Positions 1-13,300 are shown, counted from the first letter of the stretch. The stretch: DNA of 64,000 nt from Daphnia carinata (GCF_022539665.2 NC_081339.1:5880017-5944016); one strand, 5' to 3'. The notes: generated from the sequence alone by a model not told the origin. Numbers and translations: made by a program.

Positions 1-1311
1 AAGAGCTTCTGGAATGACTGGCACCAAGTCAAGAAAGAAAATGCACACCAGATCCACGATTAATGATACAGCAACTTCAAATGTTTAATAGACAGTTAGT
101 CCTGTCGATATAGGATGACAGGACAGTTAGTCCTGATGCAAATAGGATAAAAATCCTTATTTGCTGAAAACAAACATGGATGTAGCTGTAACATAAGCAT
201 GAAAATAAAATTTATGTAATAAATTATACAGCTAGGAAAACCAACCTTGTTACCAGATAAATATTGGTTTTTTAACATTTTGGTCCAAAACAAAGTTTGG
301 TTTGAATGTCATTAGAACTGAACATCTAAAGCAAGATATTCCATTGGAAATTCTGAATACTCATTTTAATAGAAAATTTTACCATCTAATCTTATGTGTC
401 GAAGTGTCAACTTACAAGTTCGGCGGGATCGACGCATACTAGGAAAGTTAGCTTCATTGTCTACTGGCCACTTCGATTTACGGTAACTTCCATTCGCGTC
501 CACGCGACAAGTCGTATTAGGCCAGACATGCCAGACCAACGATGTTTCATACTACCAAAGAGAAAGAAAGTTTTTAAAAGCACGTTGCTGTACAAGGGAA
601 ACATGTAGGATTTCATTGACACTGGAAACTTTAAATCGGTAGGGTTATCTGGGATCTTCATACAACCAAAAACCAAGTTTGGCTTCTACAATAGTTAAGA
701 GTATATGTGGCTCAATATTCCTTATTTAAACCCAAACAATCCTAATTATGATATCAATTTGAACCACAACTAAGTTATCTTTCTCAAATCCTTAATAAAA
801 TTCAAGCAGATAGTTACGTATCAATATTATTAGTTTTTTGTCCAACAGTTAAAATTGATATTTTTTTTTCAACACCTTTGATTTTCAAATAAAAATAACT
901 GATTTCCAGTTCTTCATTTTAAGCCCAACATATTGCTGGAAGTTTATGGGCTTAAAACAAGGACTGTATTTTGAATTCAAAGAGTTCACCCTTCAGTTTT
1001 GGTTTGCTGTGAACTCTCGTAAAATTAAGGCCAATATCAAATGAAACTTTAAAAGTGTATAAACTCCATAACATACCTTTACACATTCCAAATACACTAT
1101 GTATTTAGATCCTGGTTTCCAAATGAAGATTTTTATGCTTTACCTAAATGAACCATACTTAAATGAATTTAGATATTCGCTCAAGGCAGAGCAATGACTG
1201 AAAACAAAACCAAAAGTAGCTTACTTTAAAGATGTGTACATCATCAGTGTGCATTCCATTTTGGATGATCTAACATATGGCTTATTGTTAACTGATCAAA
1301 CAACAACTGCA
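1..1311. other. AT-rich stretch without a recognised gene
   Basis: No reading frame here resembles a known family, and the short open frames on both strands have no supporting splice sites. Composition is AT-rich with short T runs near 850-870. It ends at a 10-bp sequence, TATATAGTGG (1312-1321), that recurs on the far side of the neighbouring telomeric-repeat element. Confidence 0.6.
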
Positions 1312-1328
1312 TATATAGTGGGTGACAC

Positions 1329-2114
1329 CTATTGCCCCCCGGATTCTGGGGGGCAATAGCATTTTGTCTATTGCCCCCCGGAATCCAGATGGCACTGCTG
1401 GCGAGGCTATTTTCACGACAGCTATGGTACCTAACCTAATTAACTTAACTTAACGTAACCTAACTAAACTGAACTAAATTAAACTAAACTAAACTAACCT
1501 AACCTAACCTAACCTAACCTAACCTAACCTAATTAACTTAACTTAATTTAACTTACCTAACCTAACCTAACCTAACCTAACCTAACCTAATTAACTTAAC
1601 TTAATTTAACTTACCTAACCTAACCTAACCTAACCTAACCTAACCTAACCTAACCTAACCTAATTAACTTAACTTAACTTAACTTAATTTAACTTACCTA
1701 ACCTAACCTAACCTAACCTAACCTAACCTAATTAACTTAACTTAATTTAACTTACCTAACCTAACCTAACCTAACCTAACCTAACCTAACCTAACCTAAC
1801 CTAACCTAACCTTAACTTAACTTAACTTAACTTAACTTACCTAACCTAACCTAACCTAACCTAACCTAACCTAACCTAACCTAATTAACTTAACTTAATT
1901 TAACTTACCTAACCTAACCTAACCTAACCTAATTAACTTAACTTAACTTAACGTTACCTAACCTTTCTTAGCCTATTATAAAATTATTTATTATCACTGT
2001 TTGCAAAGCATTCTACAAAAGAAAAGGCGCACTGGTACCCGTTGCCAGCGCCATCTGGATTCCGGGGGGCAATAGCCAAAATGCTATTACCCCCCGGATT
2101 CCGGGGGGTAATAG
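1329..2114. mobile_element. Foldback-like TIR element filled with TTAGG-type telomeric repeats
   Basis: The ends are 65-bp near-perfect inverted repeats, 1329-1393 and about 2050-2114. Each end contains a hairpin of its own: CTATTGCCCCCCGG, a short loop, then CCGGGGGGCAATAG, followed by CATTTTG and another CTATTGCCCCCCGGAATCC unit ending in AGATGGC. The interior, about 1431-1975, is almost only CCTAA repeats (TTAGG on the minus strand) mixed with TTAAC/TTAAT variants. There is no transposase frame, so it would be non-autonomous. The 10-mer TATATAGTGG lies on both sides (1312-1321 and 2123-2132), 7 and 8 bases outside the TIRs; it could be a target duplication if the true ends are slightly wider. 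The interior matches the arthropod telomere unit, but single-copy gene sequence flanks both sides, so this is interstitial. Confidence 0.85.
1431..1975 (-). repeat. Interstitial (TTAGG)n-type telomeric array with higher-order structure
   Basis: Runs of 5 to 11 CCTAA units alternate with a spacer of the type TTAACTTAACTTAATTTAACTTA. Block plus spacer forms a higher-order unit of roughly 55-80 bp repeated about six to seven times; at least two neighbouring units are nearly identical. The array is oriented so that the G-rich strand is the minus strand. It lies wholly inside the 1329-2114 TIR element. Confidence 0.9.
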
Positions 2115-2150
2115 ATTTTTCCTATATAGTGGTAACTAATAAAATGCTTG

Positions 2151-3979
<1,829 letters not shown>

Positions 3980-4079
3980 CTTTTTAGACGTAAATGAACT
4001 AATGTGGCGATAAAAAATTTAAATGACTGCTGTGAACCAAATCATTTGACGAATATGGCAATCCATATTACCCACCTCC

Positions 4080-5337
4080 CCCCCCCCCAAAAAAAAAAAA
4101 AAACAAAAAAAAAAAAAAAAAATCGGGCCTTTTTTCATGTTGCCGCCATCTATGGTCAGATTCCTAGATAATCTGATGAATATTGTGCGGCACGCTAGAG
4201 CAACCAGGCGCGTACTGGCACGCTAGAGCAGCCAGGCGTTTCGAGATAGTCTGTGTATTTCTAAAACGGTTGATTGAATTAAAAAAAAAACCATTTTCCC
4301 GGAATCAGCATTCAATTTTGAGTTTGTCCTGTGATATTCAACCAATTCCAATGACTGCCAATTTTTGCAGATTTTTGAGGCAAAATTCGCACATTGCGCT
4401 GGTACGTGCTGGCGCGCTGGCATATTAAAGATGGGCCTGATAAAAGTGAAACAAAGGTTAAAATTATGCGATCCAGCGTTAGCGGAATGCAGTACAAATA
4501 TTCTGTTTATTTAATAAAAAAACGGCTAATTTAATTTAAAATAAAAATTTCCACGAAATCGTCATGAAATTTCGCGTATATTCTGTGATATTCAACCAAT
4601 TCCCATTAGTGCATGATGAAGTTTTTGCATATTTTTGAGGCAACATTCCCACGATAATTCTCTTCGCTTTTTCCAATTTATTGGTTGATTTTTTCTAAAA
4701 CCATCAAATTATAAACTAATTATACATCGTTTGCATTCAATATTCAACGGGAAACGCAAATATGGGATTCATTTTTACGCGAAATGTTAAATTTTTGAAA
4801 TAAACGTATAAGACGTGGTTTTATACGGGAATTCCCAGAATATGTAAACTTGTTTTAAAGTCTGACCGGTAGATGGCTACGAGAGAAACAAGAAAAAAAT
4901 ACTGATATATACATAATTTTTTTTTTTTTGGTAAAACGGATTGCCATAGACGAAATGTGTATAGCATAACTATTTGCAGACAGAGCATACGACCTCACCG
5001 CCATGTAAAGGACAATAATGCTACTATGAGAAATTAAGAAGTCCCATAAACCATAACTATGTAGTTAATAAACTGGAACGGTCAACGTAACACTAACTCT
5101 GACAGTGACCAGCACGTAGTATGTGAACAAAGTGCGATGATGAAGTAACCGATGAGGCGGAGGTAACTAGGAAAGTAGCGGGAATGAACTTCGCCCTATT
5201 TTCTTTTTCCTGTGAACATAACAGTTGGAAATAAGCTGTTTAATAAGCAAAACGCGAAAAGGCAATTTCCCCTTATTGGAGAAATCATTCCGTCAGAGTC
5301 CATGAACTCAAAAGTAGTTCGGGGACGACATTAGGAG
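4080..5337. other. Non-coding spacer with poly(C)/poly(A) tract and diverged local duplications
   Basis: It starts with a C run and A tracts (4078-4122). The sequence CACGCTAGAGCA(A/G)CCAGGCG occurs twice in direct orientation (about 4192-4212 and 4218-4238). A second, longer diverged duplication starts CTGTGATATTCAACCAATTCC at about 4329 and 4586, and continues with 'tttttgca.attttttgaggcaa'-like sequence in both copies. No convincing gene was found. Confidence 0.6.
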
Positions 5338-6379
5338 TCATGCGTTGGCTGTCTGAAGGGGAAAAAAGTTAAGAAACTTATGGCATATAAAGTAATTTTC
5401 ATCGAAACACGATGAGAAAATGTAGTTTAAGGGCAGCTTCTCTTCCTTGCCATTCGTTGTGTTGGGCGGATTGGGAATCGATAACTTCAGGCAAGATTCG
5501 ATTTCACTTGCGCTGCTGTTATTCTTATCTGGTTGGTCTAGGCGATGCCCAGTGTTCATCCATATCATTTCTCCGGGAATGAAACGATCGATTGCGCTAG
5601 TCCAGTACGCATCGCCTCTTTTTGCAACCACTGATGGGTCATATACTTTGTTTCTGACCCATAGCGCAACTTCGTGATTGCCTTGAAATGGATATGCCAA
5701 TGTCATCGCAAACTGGCGACAAAAAGCCGCAGCTCTGTACCAAGTTGCCTGTATTGCGCATTTTTGGAGTTGGAAGAAAAATAAAAAATAATATTTAAAT
5801 GAATTCAATGGCAACTGCATTATCAAATACATTCACTTGCCTTTTTATGGCTGAAACAAAAGCAATCGTTTGTCTTCAACGCATGGCACTGGAATTTTAG
5901 GCCCTTCACGGGTTCTTGTACAAGCATTTCGGGGCAAATACCTAAACATCATTAATTCATTATTGAACAATTTGGCAATGATTTTAAAAGAAAATATTCT
6001 TTAGGAAATTGCTGTGCCTGGAGGCTGCAGTTTTCTTTCTTTTGAGTTCATACCTTTTAGTAGTTTGACAAAGGGAAGATTTTGATCCATAGATAGCAGC
6101 TGTTGAAAAAAAATCAAATAAAGATAATTTTTTTAAATGAAAAAACTAAATATGTCTTTGTACTTTTGAAATCCGGTCGTCGACAAAATGATGAAGGGCA
6201 TGTAAACGTTCAACTGTTCGATCCTGAATGAAATAACCTTCATCTTCTTCTATGGAATTTGCAATTTCTGTTGATGAATCTAGTGATTCCACAAGTGTTG
6301 CCTGTGCGGTAGCCACATTTTTGGGCCCTAAATAAAATTGGACAAAGAAAAAAGAAACCATGTACGCTATGATCGACAT
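5338..6379 (-). CDS. Secreted protein with a C-type lectin-like domain
   Basis: Four coding exons keep frame: 6164-6379, 6054-6099, 5841-5941, 5338-5748 (257 aa). The N-terminus (MSIIAYMVSFFFVQFYLG) is hydrophobic and fits a signal peptide. The first 80 residues after it are acidic and poorly conserved. From about residue 90 the CTLD features appear in order: ICPEML, FQCH, CFCFSHKKATWYRAAAFC, LAYPFQGNHE, AYWTSAIDRF, EMIWMNTG, ESCLKL, and SCFDENYFICHKF. The spacing of Trp and Cys residues matches the fold, but no EPN or QPD sugar-binding triplet is obvious, so ligand binding is unknown. The intron after 5841 begins GC (AAG|GCAAGT) rather than GT. A likely untranslated first exon ends at a strong GTAAGT donor at 6486. 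A stop lies just upstream of the chosen ATG in the spliced leader. Confidence 0.8.
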
Positions 6380-6485
6380 GGTTACGTCAAATTTCTCTGT
6401 GCACTAAAATTATTGTTCTAATATACGACTCGAATTTGACTCGACGCCAGGAAATCCTTGCGACAAAACCCCAGAATTTACTTAC

Positions 6486-6600
6486 CGCAAGCGAAACTGC
6501 TGTGCGTTCATCTGTTGCATGCAATAGGACGTCGGGTCCAACTTCCGTGTGTATATCATCTGTTATGCCGAATCGTTAGTCGAGATAAATGTCGGAAGCT
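6486..6600 (-). other. Probable 5' untranslated exon of the C-type lectin gene
   Basis: On the minus strand a strong donor (GCG|GTAAGTAA) sits at 6486, with no stop problem for splicing to an acceptor GTGCACAG just before the lectin ATG (about 6398). The upstream border is not determined. Joined to the next exon, the frame hits a stop before the lectin start, so it would be a leader, not coding. Confidence 0.35.
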
Positions 6601-9180
6601 ATAGACGAAACAAAAAGGAACTGGTAAACGATAGTAGCAAACATTATTCCACCTTAAAATTAATAGTTAACATGAATCACGGAACATCAATTGTTGGACG
6701 AATGTAATTTGTTTCCGCTAATTTACCTAGAAGGAGACGAAATGAACATCGTGTTGGTCAAAATCCGGCGATTGCTTTCAACCAGTTCTGCTGGCAGTCA
6801 AAATAAGAAATAAATTATTCAAAATTGTATAGAATGAAAATCAATCCATACAAGACCTGTACTTTGACAAAAGCAATTGTTATTTCGTCCCACTAGCGTT
6901 AAACCCAACAGATTTGGTTATCCAATTCTGACCGTCGCTGAACTAAATATCCCAAGTTCACAACAGTGAAGCAACGTATGCTCCATAATGCTCTACCCTA
7001 TTAAAGAAATTCTGAATTTAAAATAAAAATTTTATAAACGAATCGTACATACTAGCTGCTGAAGAGGACGAATCACCTTTCTATTGAGCGACTCGATTTA
7101 TTCTTCCCCAGAGTGCATTTCAGGTAGATCAAGATGTAGTTTGTAGCATGAAAAGTTGAGCAGGTAAGCAGCTGCCTTGCCGATTTAGAGCCTCTTCTGA
7201 TACTAAACAAAAAAAGAGAAAAAGATTTGTCAGGGGCCAGAGAACTTCTGAAGCCCATCGTTCTATCGTTTCTAATCTCCTCCTAAAAATTTTAAGCACT
7301 AAAACTACAGATCTGTTTCTTCTGTTTTTATACACTTCAAATAGAAATGATACTACCCTTCGTATGGCGGCGTTTAGAAGTAAACTCCATTGCTTGGGAC
7401 GACGGCTATGTTGACTGAAAACGACAATATCAATTTAAAACTTTTTCAATATAAATCTAAAATATTTCTGATAAACAACAAACCCAGTTGATCCTGATAC
7501 ATGTCAAGCAATGGCTGTTTGATGTGTTTTGATTTGTTGATTTGATATGATGATTTGAGAAGCTTGTCTTACTCCAACAAAAGGAATTGCCTAAAATGTG
7601 ATGAATCAGTTGATCAATTTTGTATCATTTACAAATTGCCTAGTCAACAAAAACAATTCCAATCTTGACCGAATGACAGGAGAAACACAAATGACAATAG
7701 TTGATTTTACTGCAGGAAAATAAGGGAAGAGATTAGTACATATTGAAATTAAAAACCTGCTTTGTGTGCATGCAATGGATGCATAATGTGGAGATGGTAT
7801 ATGATGCTGATAACACAGAAGCTTATCACTTTCATTAGGGGTTGAATCTCTTTGCCAAACATTTATCATTGCCCAACCAAGACTGACCAACTATCAATAA
7901 CAAGAAATCATTAAGTCAGTTGGAAACAGAATACTCGTCATTAAAAAACAGATAGAGCCAGGCTTATTACTAAATATGTGTACAAGCGATAAATTTAGCA
8001 ACATTGATAAGTAAACTTAAAAGCTGGCTTTTTAAAGATTTTACGATTACGTTACCTGGTATGAAAAAATTTTTTTTTTGTGGTGCAGCAGAGAAATAGT
8101 CAACTCCTAATTCCTTTCAACTTTAACTATTAATCTTACTACTTCATGGCGGAAGCAAAAAACAGGCATGAAACATGTGTTCCCGCCGAAACAATACCAG
8201 GCGACACCTAGCAGCACACAGATGAAACCTATGACATCTACTGGAAACAGGCCAAACCAGATTATGGTATCTAATGCAATAAGCAAACGAGGAAAAATAT
8301 AAATAATAACGGCAAAAATCTTGAAATTGACAACAGTATTATGCATGAAATATTCTTTATCTTAACTCGCGATTTAATGAGGCATAATTTTTCTGTCTGC
8401 TTTAAAATCTGAGCCAAAATCTATTTCGTTTGATGGAGGGGGGGAGGGGCTACAGCGAAATGGCCAAAAAGTCATGAGCTTACTCCGTGACACACATGGC
8501 GAGGTAACAAAATTTTCTCAAATTCGGGTCCAAGCCGGATTTCTCCGTGGATTTCGTACTTGTCGCTCTCTGACATTAGATAAGCAGCGTATGCCAAATG
8601 ATGTATGCTTAAAAATTAGAAGGGCAATTGAGATCATCTGGTGATAGCCTTTTCGGCTACGACGTATATGGGTCACGTGTACCCAGGGCAAGTTCATGAC
8701 AAAATGACGCAGTTAAGCAGTGCGCACAGGTAGACACGACACCAGGAAGCGCAGGTGAACTTTGGAAATGCAATGAGCATACGTTTTCTTTGCCCTATTG
8801 CTCAAACCATCAATGCATGTACGACTTCTGTTTGTGTCTCCAATATCGAATAATATTTTCGACCTCTCCCTTTTTTCCAAAGATCTCATCTGGATGTCGA
8901 ATTTTTGTAATATACAATCATCTACAGTCAAGGCGTATAACATAGCCAGCGTTATAAGACGATTCTTGGATTTCTATAGATAGCCTTAGCGAAGAATATA
9001 ATTCGATTTTAATTTAACCAACTCGTTTTTAATGTGTTTTCTTCATCAACATTTGGATAAAGAATGTTGACATTGAAATAAGCGAAAAAGCAGACGAATG
9101 TTCGATTAAGAGGCGGGATTTCTGAGCTTCGCAGGAGGGCTTTCCTATTTGCGTCACACTACACACTATCGCGATATACT
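6600..9180. other. Region without a recognised gene; one small hydrophobic minus-strand frame
   Basis: I could not assign a family to anything here. The frame at 8107-8346 (minus, 79 aa) has two hydrophobic segments (FAVIIYIFPRLLIAL and VDVIGFICVLLGVAWYCF) and could be a membrane-protein exon or chance. The frame at 7606-7890 (minus) shows nothing familiar. No tRNA or repeat was recognised. Confidence 0.3.
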
Positions 9181-9206
9181 TCCACACGAGGCAATAATCG
9201 ATTTTA

Positions 9207-9229
9207 ACACACACACACACACCGTGGTA

Positions 9230-9288
<59 letters not shown>

Positions 9289-9304
9289 ACACACACACAC
9301 ACAC
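9207..9304. repeat. (AC)n - 57-base poly(G) - (AC)n compound tract
   Basis: A short AC repeat (9207-9222) is followed by CGTGGTA, an uninterrupted run of 57 G (9230-9286), and another AC repeat (9287-9304). All frames through it are low-complexity artefacts, either poly-Gly or poly-Pro. The G run could form quadruplex structure, or it could be an assembly artefact. Confidence 0.95.
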
Positions 9305-10671
9305 GAGGGAAAGAGAGAGCAGGGTGCCTTGGTTCTCTGTTTTTGTTTATCATCACCGTGGAGCGAGGAAAGGCTGGAAACGGATCCACAGTTCACATTT
9401 TCCAGTTTTTTCGGCAATTTACAAACGTTTGTGGCAACGCGAGAAGACAAAACTTACATCGCCTAAGAATATAAACTGAAATTGCAATAAGGTAACGCTT
9501 GTCCTTACTACGTTCTTTCCTTTGTTATCGATCAATATTCTTCGCATTTGTTTTGATTGAGTGGAGGAAGGGTGTACAGCATGGAGACGGTGCGTAGCAA
9601 GCTAACTAAACATTTCGTTCTTTGGTTGTTTTTTATACAATAAACTTACTTTGAGTTAAAGCAAAAAAGTAACAAAAGAAGAGAGTTCAGAATTTCTTAC
9701 CCAAACACGAAAATGAGCAAGGCCACATGACGAAAAAAGCTGGACATTTTTGGGTTGTCGTGCTGGGGGTCATTGACGCCACCACAGAGTTCCTTTGTTT
9801 CCTTTCAGTTGTTCTCTCCTCTTCTGTATTCCAGTATCTTCTGTTGCAATTTCCCTCAAGAAACAAAGGTAAAAAAACAAAACAAAGGAAAAACCCTTTT
9901 TGATTGGACCTCTATTTCTCCTTCATGGATGTTTATTTACGCGTTTAGGTCAATAAGCTTAAAGTATCGATTTGCTAAAGTTAATTGGCCGATTACCTGC
10001 GTCCAAGGACATCCTTTGTGATTGTGTACGTCTTAGAATCGTTTTATGAGGAGGGGGGAGTTATTATTGTTATCACTTTTTCGTTTATTGTGATCATCGT
10101 TGAAGGAATCTTTTTTTATTGGTATTCCTTCGTGTGATTATGACGACCCAGCTGTGTTTTATGCAACTGACTCGTTTTGAATGCGTTCCCCAGTAGAACC
10201 AACGCGAAATAGCCAAGGCTAGCAATGTCTACACGATGACACGAGAGTGATGGGATAAGAGGACAAAGTGATAATCGTCTATAAAATGAGAAGATTACGC
10301 CACTACCTTTGTAAACCAAAAGGTGCAGACGATGCCTTTTCGAAAAATAATGGAAAGAAAAATCTGGGGTGGAATTTGGTTGGCCTGGAAAGAGAAACAT
10401 TTAGTGATAGCAACAGCTTTTGTATAAATGTTTCCAGTGTCCTCAATGAAGTAGAAAGTGGCGGCCGGATAACAATGGTAGAGTCAGCAAGTATTTGTTC
10501 TTCATTGTGCAAGTGACTTGAATGTACTTACCGTATCTGGTTGGGCTGGTATTCCTTCATTTTGTATCTGGTGCTTGTATTGTTGGCAAAAATACTTTGC
10601 CTACTTCTTTTGGCTCTTAAATTCCAAACTAGTATTCTATTCATCTAAAATTTATTGTTTCCAAATTGCAG
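9305..10671. other. Upstream region of the Yippee-like gene, no coding call
   Basis: No family-level match was found. The sequence contains donor-like and acceptor-like sites in the plus direction, for example ACG|GTGCGTAG near 9590. It may hold leader exons or the promoter of the downstream Yippee-like gene, but none can be fixed from sequence alone. Confidence 0.4.
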
Positions 10672-10673
10672 TT

Positions 10674-10790
10674 TGTGACCGTGGCCACCAGCAGCAAGTG
10701 TTACTCAGTTTGGTGAGACGTTGGCCTCACTCTGGCCAACCGGGGCAGCTGGCTTTGCTGGCCCCCCTCTTTGGGGGTGCGTTGGGAGGT
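10674..10790 (+). other. Probable 5' untranslated exon of the Yippee-like gene
   Basis: An acceptor (AAATTGCAG|TTTGTGACC) and a donor (TTGGGAG|GTGAGT) frame a 117-base GC-richer exon. In the frame that would join the next exon it contains a TGA, with no ATG after it, so it is best read as leader sequence. It could instead belong to another transcript. Confidence 0.4.
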
Positions 10791-11051
10791 GAGTAAATTC
10801 ATTCTCATTTTTCCTTTTCAAGTTCCTCCTCTGTTCCACGTGATACATTTTCAAGGTTGGCAATAAATGCATGGATGTGCTTATTTTCTCACCACCAACA
10901 GTTGAGAATATTTGGTGCCAACGGTGACAATATACCTGCTGCTCATCCACCTGGTGTTCTTCAAGAGGACAATAACAGGCAGAACCAGCAACAGTTAGTC
11001 AACCGACGCCACCGACGTCAGAGGCAAGCCATCTTTGCTGCTGCTGGCCCA

Positions 11052-12037
11052 ATGAGAGACGTTGCGAATCGCCAAAACAATAACGCAGTAGTGGCTCAAC
11101 CGAGGGATAACGAAGAACCACAAGCACCGGAGCGACAGCAACGACGTCGTTGGATGGCAAACGGCCAGCACGCCACCTGGTTTCAAGGTCAGTAGTAGTT
11201 TTTCGTTTCATCTTCCTTACTGTACTAGTGCAATTGGCAACCAGGTTGTCGTTTTGACACTTAAACTCTTGCACATGGTTGCCTTGTTTTTTTTAAATAT
11301 TTATTGTTCTTTTAATTATTATAATTTTTTTTTTGTTTGTGAGCACAGGAATCCATTCCATGGGCCACTCGTTGGGATCGTCCTCTTCGGACGGGCCGTC
11401 TTCATCGTCAATGAAAGATCCGTGCAGAATGGTCAAAACATTTCAGGCTTACCTGCCCGAGTGCTGTCACCGGACGTACTCGTGCGTTCACTGTCGCGCT
11501 CACCTGGCCAATCACGACGAACTCATTTCCAAGGTAAAATCGTTTTGTTTTCGGCATTCGCAAGATACGGTTGTTAACGATTTGCTTCTTTTGCATGCTT
11601 TTGCGTATGCAGTCGTTTCAAGGCAGCCAAGGACGGGCTTATCTCTTCAATTCTGTGTAAGTCCAATTCAGTCTAGTCTCTACAAGGACACGGGAAAACA
11701 TGCAAAAATTGTTTTTATTTTATGTGGTCATTTTCGTTTTCAAAACATTCCTTTACCTACCTCCTGTAGGGTGAATGTGGGTTGCGGTCCGGCCGAAGAA
11801 CGCGTCCTGCTCACGGGATTGCACGCCGTTGCCGACATTTACTGCGAGAGCTGCAAAACGACGCTCGGCTGGAAATATGTAAGACACTTTTATACGATTC
11901 TTAAACTGAAATAGTATATAATTCTTGTCTTCTCAATTGAACAGGAACACGCGTTCGAATCGAGTCAAAAGTACAAGGAAGGCAAATTTATTATCGAACT
12001 GGCCCACATGATCAAGGACAACGGATGGGATTCTTAA
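11052..12037 (+). CDS. Yippee-like zinc-binding protein (YPEL1-4 type)
   Basis: A small, extremely conserved protein with a Yippee zinc-binding fold, reported in vertebrates at centrosomes and spindle and in CTLH E3-ligase-related contexts. Coding exons: (10902)-11187, 11349-11533, 11613-11656, 11770-11878, 11945-12037. The core reads [83 protein letters not shown], then [16 protein letters not shown]. The four zinc cysteines are present as two CxxC pairs (CVHC and CESC). One extra residue (ECC) lies where vertebrate proteins have SC. The start is uncertain: ATG at 11429 gives a 116-residue protein of usual family length, while ATG at 11052 gives 188 residues with a Gln/Asn/Arg-rich extension and a Ser-rich linker. 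The frame is open even further up, to 10902. Confidence 0.9.
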
Positions 12038-13300
12038 ATGAAGACGCATGGATTTTTTTTTTTTTCCTTGAGCCTCATTTCAAAGGGTTTTATTTCTTCA
12101 TTTGCGCATAGTTTGCGTAAGCCATTTTAGTTTCATTTTTGAGAAGGTCGAATAGGTGTCGTATTTGCCCAGCTCGTTTCAAGCAGATTTTTTTTTTTTC
12201 GGCGCATCATTCTCGATCTCTTTTGTTCTCTTTCTCTCTATACTCCTCTCATTTTATAAATTTGACGAGTGGGAGGGATGTTTGGATGACCGTCAAACCA
12301 CTTAACCTCCCCTCCAATTTTTTCCCCTTAGGTGTTAGGTTTGTTGCGTTAGTTATTTAGCCCTCCATTTTATGTCTAAAATTACGAGTCTACTGGGGTC
12401 CACGAAATCAGTTGAATTTCACGACACAAAATGGCAAGTTGTTTGCCATCAGTTCTTTTTTTTTTCTATTTTGCTGTTCTAATCGTCTTTAAATGTTTTA
12501 CTTTTATTAGACGTTCCCGTTCTCTTTCGTCGCTGCGTATACCGTAAATAGTCCACCCCCGTTCCATCCATCATTTTTTAGTTTGATTCTAAATTCAAGC
12601 AATTTCACATTTTTTACCCACCCCAGAGATAACACGAATGCGAACTCCTAGTCATTTAGTCACACATATGTCGATGCCTGGCGCTTTGTCGACTGCTCTT
12701 TCTTTTAACCTAACCTCCCCTTAAAATCGTACGTTCCTATCTTTAAAGGATAAGGCGTCGCTTTGAAGAATCGAAAGTTAAAATTTAAAAAAAGAAAAGG
12801 AATAATACTTACCCTTCGCTCCTACCACAAGAAGGTGAACCACTTCCTTTGTTTTTCGAACACACACGTTTTTTTCACGTTGTTAGTTAACCCCACTTCA
12901 AAGTCCTAAATGAGTTTCTAAATTGAATTGTTTCAAATTCTTTTTGTTCACTGTACTTTTCCCGAGTCTTTCACAAACACACTCACCACCTACGTCTCGA
13001 CAAATATTACTAGTGTCTCTCGATGCGTGTAAGCAGAATCAAACAACATCCCACACTAACAAAAAAAACAAAAAAAAAAAACAATTGGTGACTGGCATCA
13101 TCGCGGACTTAACTTTTTCTTCAAATTATTGGGCATGTTTCAAAGTAAAAACATGCCGTGCAAAAAAAAGAAAGGAACCTAAAACAATTCGGGTAATAAT
13201 CGGTGGATGGGTAGTGTCCTTGTACCTTATGTCTTTTTACCGTATATCGACATAAGAAAAACTTTCTTTAATCTGTATGCATAAATATATATTATATATT
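12038..13300. other. 3' untranslated and intergenic sequence between Yippee-like and SEC61A genes
   Basis: The sequence is T-rich with long T runs at 12053-12065 and 12188-12199 and A runs at 13068-13081. The downstream limit of the Yippee-like transcript is unclear; AT-rich sequence around 13280 is one possible end. No coding region was found. Confidence 0.5.

Noticed and set aside
1431-1975. A true chromosome end at the TTAGG array
   Set aside because: Unique gene-bearing sequence follows on one side and unique sequence on the other, and the array is bounded by inverted repeats.
9149-9466. Poly-Gly and poly-Pro proteins on both strands
   Set aside because: They are translations of the G57 and AC tracts with no splice or family support.
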